Below, piece by piece: positions 63,236 to 64,000 of a stretch of 64,000 nt of DNA (positions are counted from its first letter, which is position 1; every line of letters begins with the position of its first letter). The stretch covers positions 15,903,001 to 15,967,000 of the forward strand of contig NC_045431.1 in the NCBI RefSeq assembly GCF_902635505.1, written 5' to 3'. This stretch comes from Sarcophilus harrisii (lineage: Eukaryota; Chordata; Mammalia; Dasyuromorphia; Dasyuridae). Under the pieces are notes generated by a model. It saw nothing but the letters and a program-made list of their open reading frames with translations, was not told the DNA's origin and did no database searches. The position numbers and the translations under genes are program-made.

Positions 63236-64000
63236 ATGACTTGAAGTGGGATTATAGATTGGGGAGGTCCCTTGATTCATTTTCTTAGGGTCATATTCCC
63301 TACTGCTCTCTCTGGCCAATTATATCAAAGTCCAGAGTGGTGATCTCTACCGGGGCCAGTTGGAGGGCATGAAAACCAATCTTGAAAGGATATCAGGGGA
63401 AAAAATACTCTAAACTGCCAGTTCTCTCTTCGATGCATCTGGAGCATCACCTCTGTATCCCAATATAGCACCTGGGCCCTCTGACCTGCCCTACTGATAC
63501 TCTGAAGTCTTTGGCTGCAGAAACCTAGGTTTGTGGTAGAATGGATCCAGAAACAGGTGGCAAATCTGCTGTTTACATAATATTTGGTCCATCCCTTAGA
63601 TTTCTGCACTTAGAGTAGTGAAAAGAACTTAACTTTTAGGAAGCAAGGCCCAAATTAATAGAATCCATTAGTTAAATCATCTAGGCAAATAGCCGATTGT
63701 TTCCAATGGGTACAGTCAGGACTTTGAGATTGTGCAGTAAGAGGGCTGCTAACTCGGACACAAGGAGGTGCTGGTACCAAAGACAATTAATACAGTGTTA
63801 TTAATATACAGTGTTATTGCTACAAATCATCAGTCTTGCTTGGGAGCATAAAACATACAGGAAGCTTTTCAAGGCTTCTGCCTCTCGATTTCCTTTTTTT
63901 GCTTTTCTCTTCTGCATCCTAGTCTCCGAAAAGCTCCAAATCCACTCTAACTACAAGCTTTGGCAAATGTAGATATCTGTCAGAGGGCTGAGATGCAATG
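63236..64000. other. Intergenic, unassigned to window end
   Basis: GC-balanced, unique-looking. No element or gene recognised. The 94-aa minus-strand frame at 63325-63609 has no known domain. Confidence 0.45.

Noticed and set aside
1-64000. CRISPR array, operon, prophage or other prokaryotic system
   Set aside because: The window is vertebrate nuclear DNA. The regular repeats are microsatellites, and no spacer-like architecture exists.

Overview
The window reads as nuclear DNA of a marsupial mammal. It is mostly non-coding, with one small host gene in a CpG island and dense interspersed repeats. These include tRNA-derived CORE-type SINEs with an RTE-like tail (WSINE1/MAR1 type, named from memory), marsupial-type L1 3' ends, and many old MIR, L2 and CR1/L3-type LINE pieces. 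No bacterial or organellar signals, RNA genes or CRISPR arrays were seen.

The one gene I can support is SMIM20 (MITRAC7), on the + strand. Its three coding exons are 4418-4526, 10884-10940 and 11710-11747, with GT-AG introns of about 6.4 kb and 0.77 kb. They give a 67-residue protein, the same length as the human protein as I remember it. The N-terminal half is the inner-mitochondrial-membrane segment of the COX1 assembly factor. The C-terminal third is the phoenixin precursor, [20 protein letters not shown] followed by the amidation and processing signal GRK. The gene starts in a CpG island of about 2.6 kb (3480-6060) holding paired ETS sites, three CACGTG E-boxes and a consensus CRE.

Layout: 1-3480 has an L2 piece, an unnamed old repeat and an 840-bp compound tetranucleotide array. 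3480-12500 is the CpG island and SMIM20. 12.5-27 kb is intergenic with L1, SINE, MIR and CR1/L3 pieces. 27.2-32.6 kb is a long, decayed, minus-strand L1 with two SINE insertions. 33.8-36.6 kb is a dispersed plus-strand CR1/L3 element interrupted by a hAT-like element and L2. 36.6-44 kb is mostly unassigned and has a hairpin-forming segment. 44.06-45.79 kb is an L1 interrupted by a SINE, an opposite-strand L1 and an unidentified block. 46-64 kb is L1, L2, CR1/L3 and MIR debris, plus a relic of another non-LTR reverse transcriptase (59.1-59.5 kb) and a 156-codon open stretch of unknown origin (61.97-62.44 kb).

I found no new multi-gene system. The points most worth a second look are the marsupial phoenixin precursor and its promoter, the nested insertions, the 36.85-37.1 kb inverted and direct repeats, the unnamed repeat shared by 1.7 kb and 46.4 kb, and the open stretch near 62 kb. 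All repeat names rest on pattern recognition, not a database search, and repeat ends are approximate unless target-site duplications are quoted.
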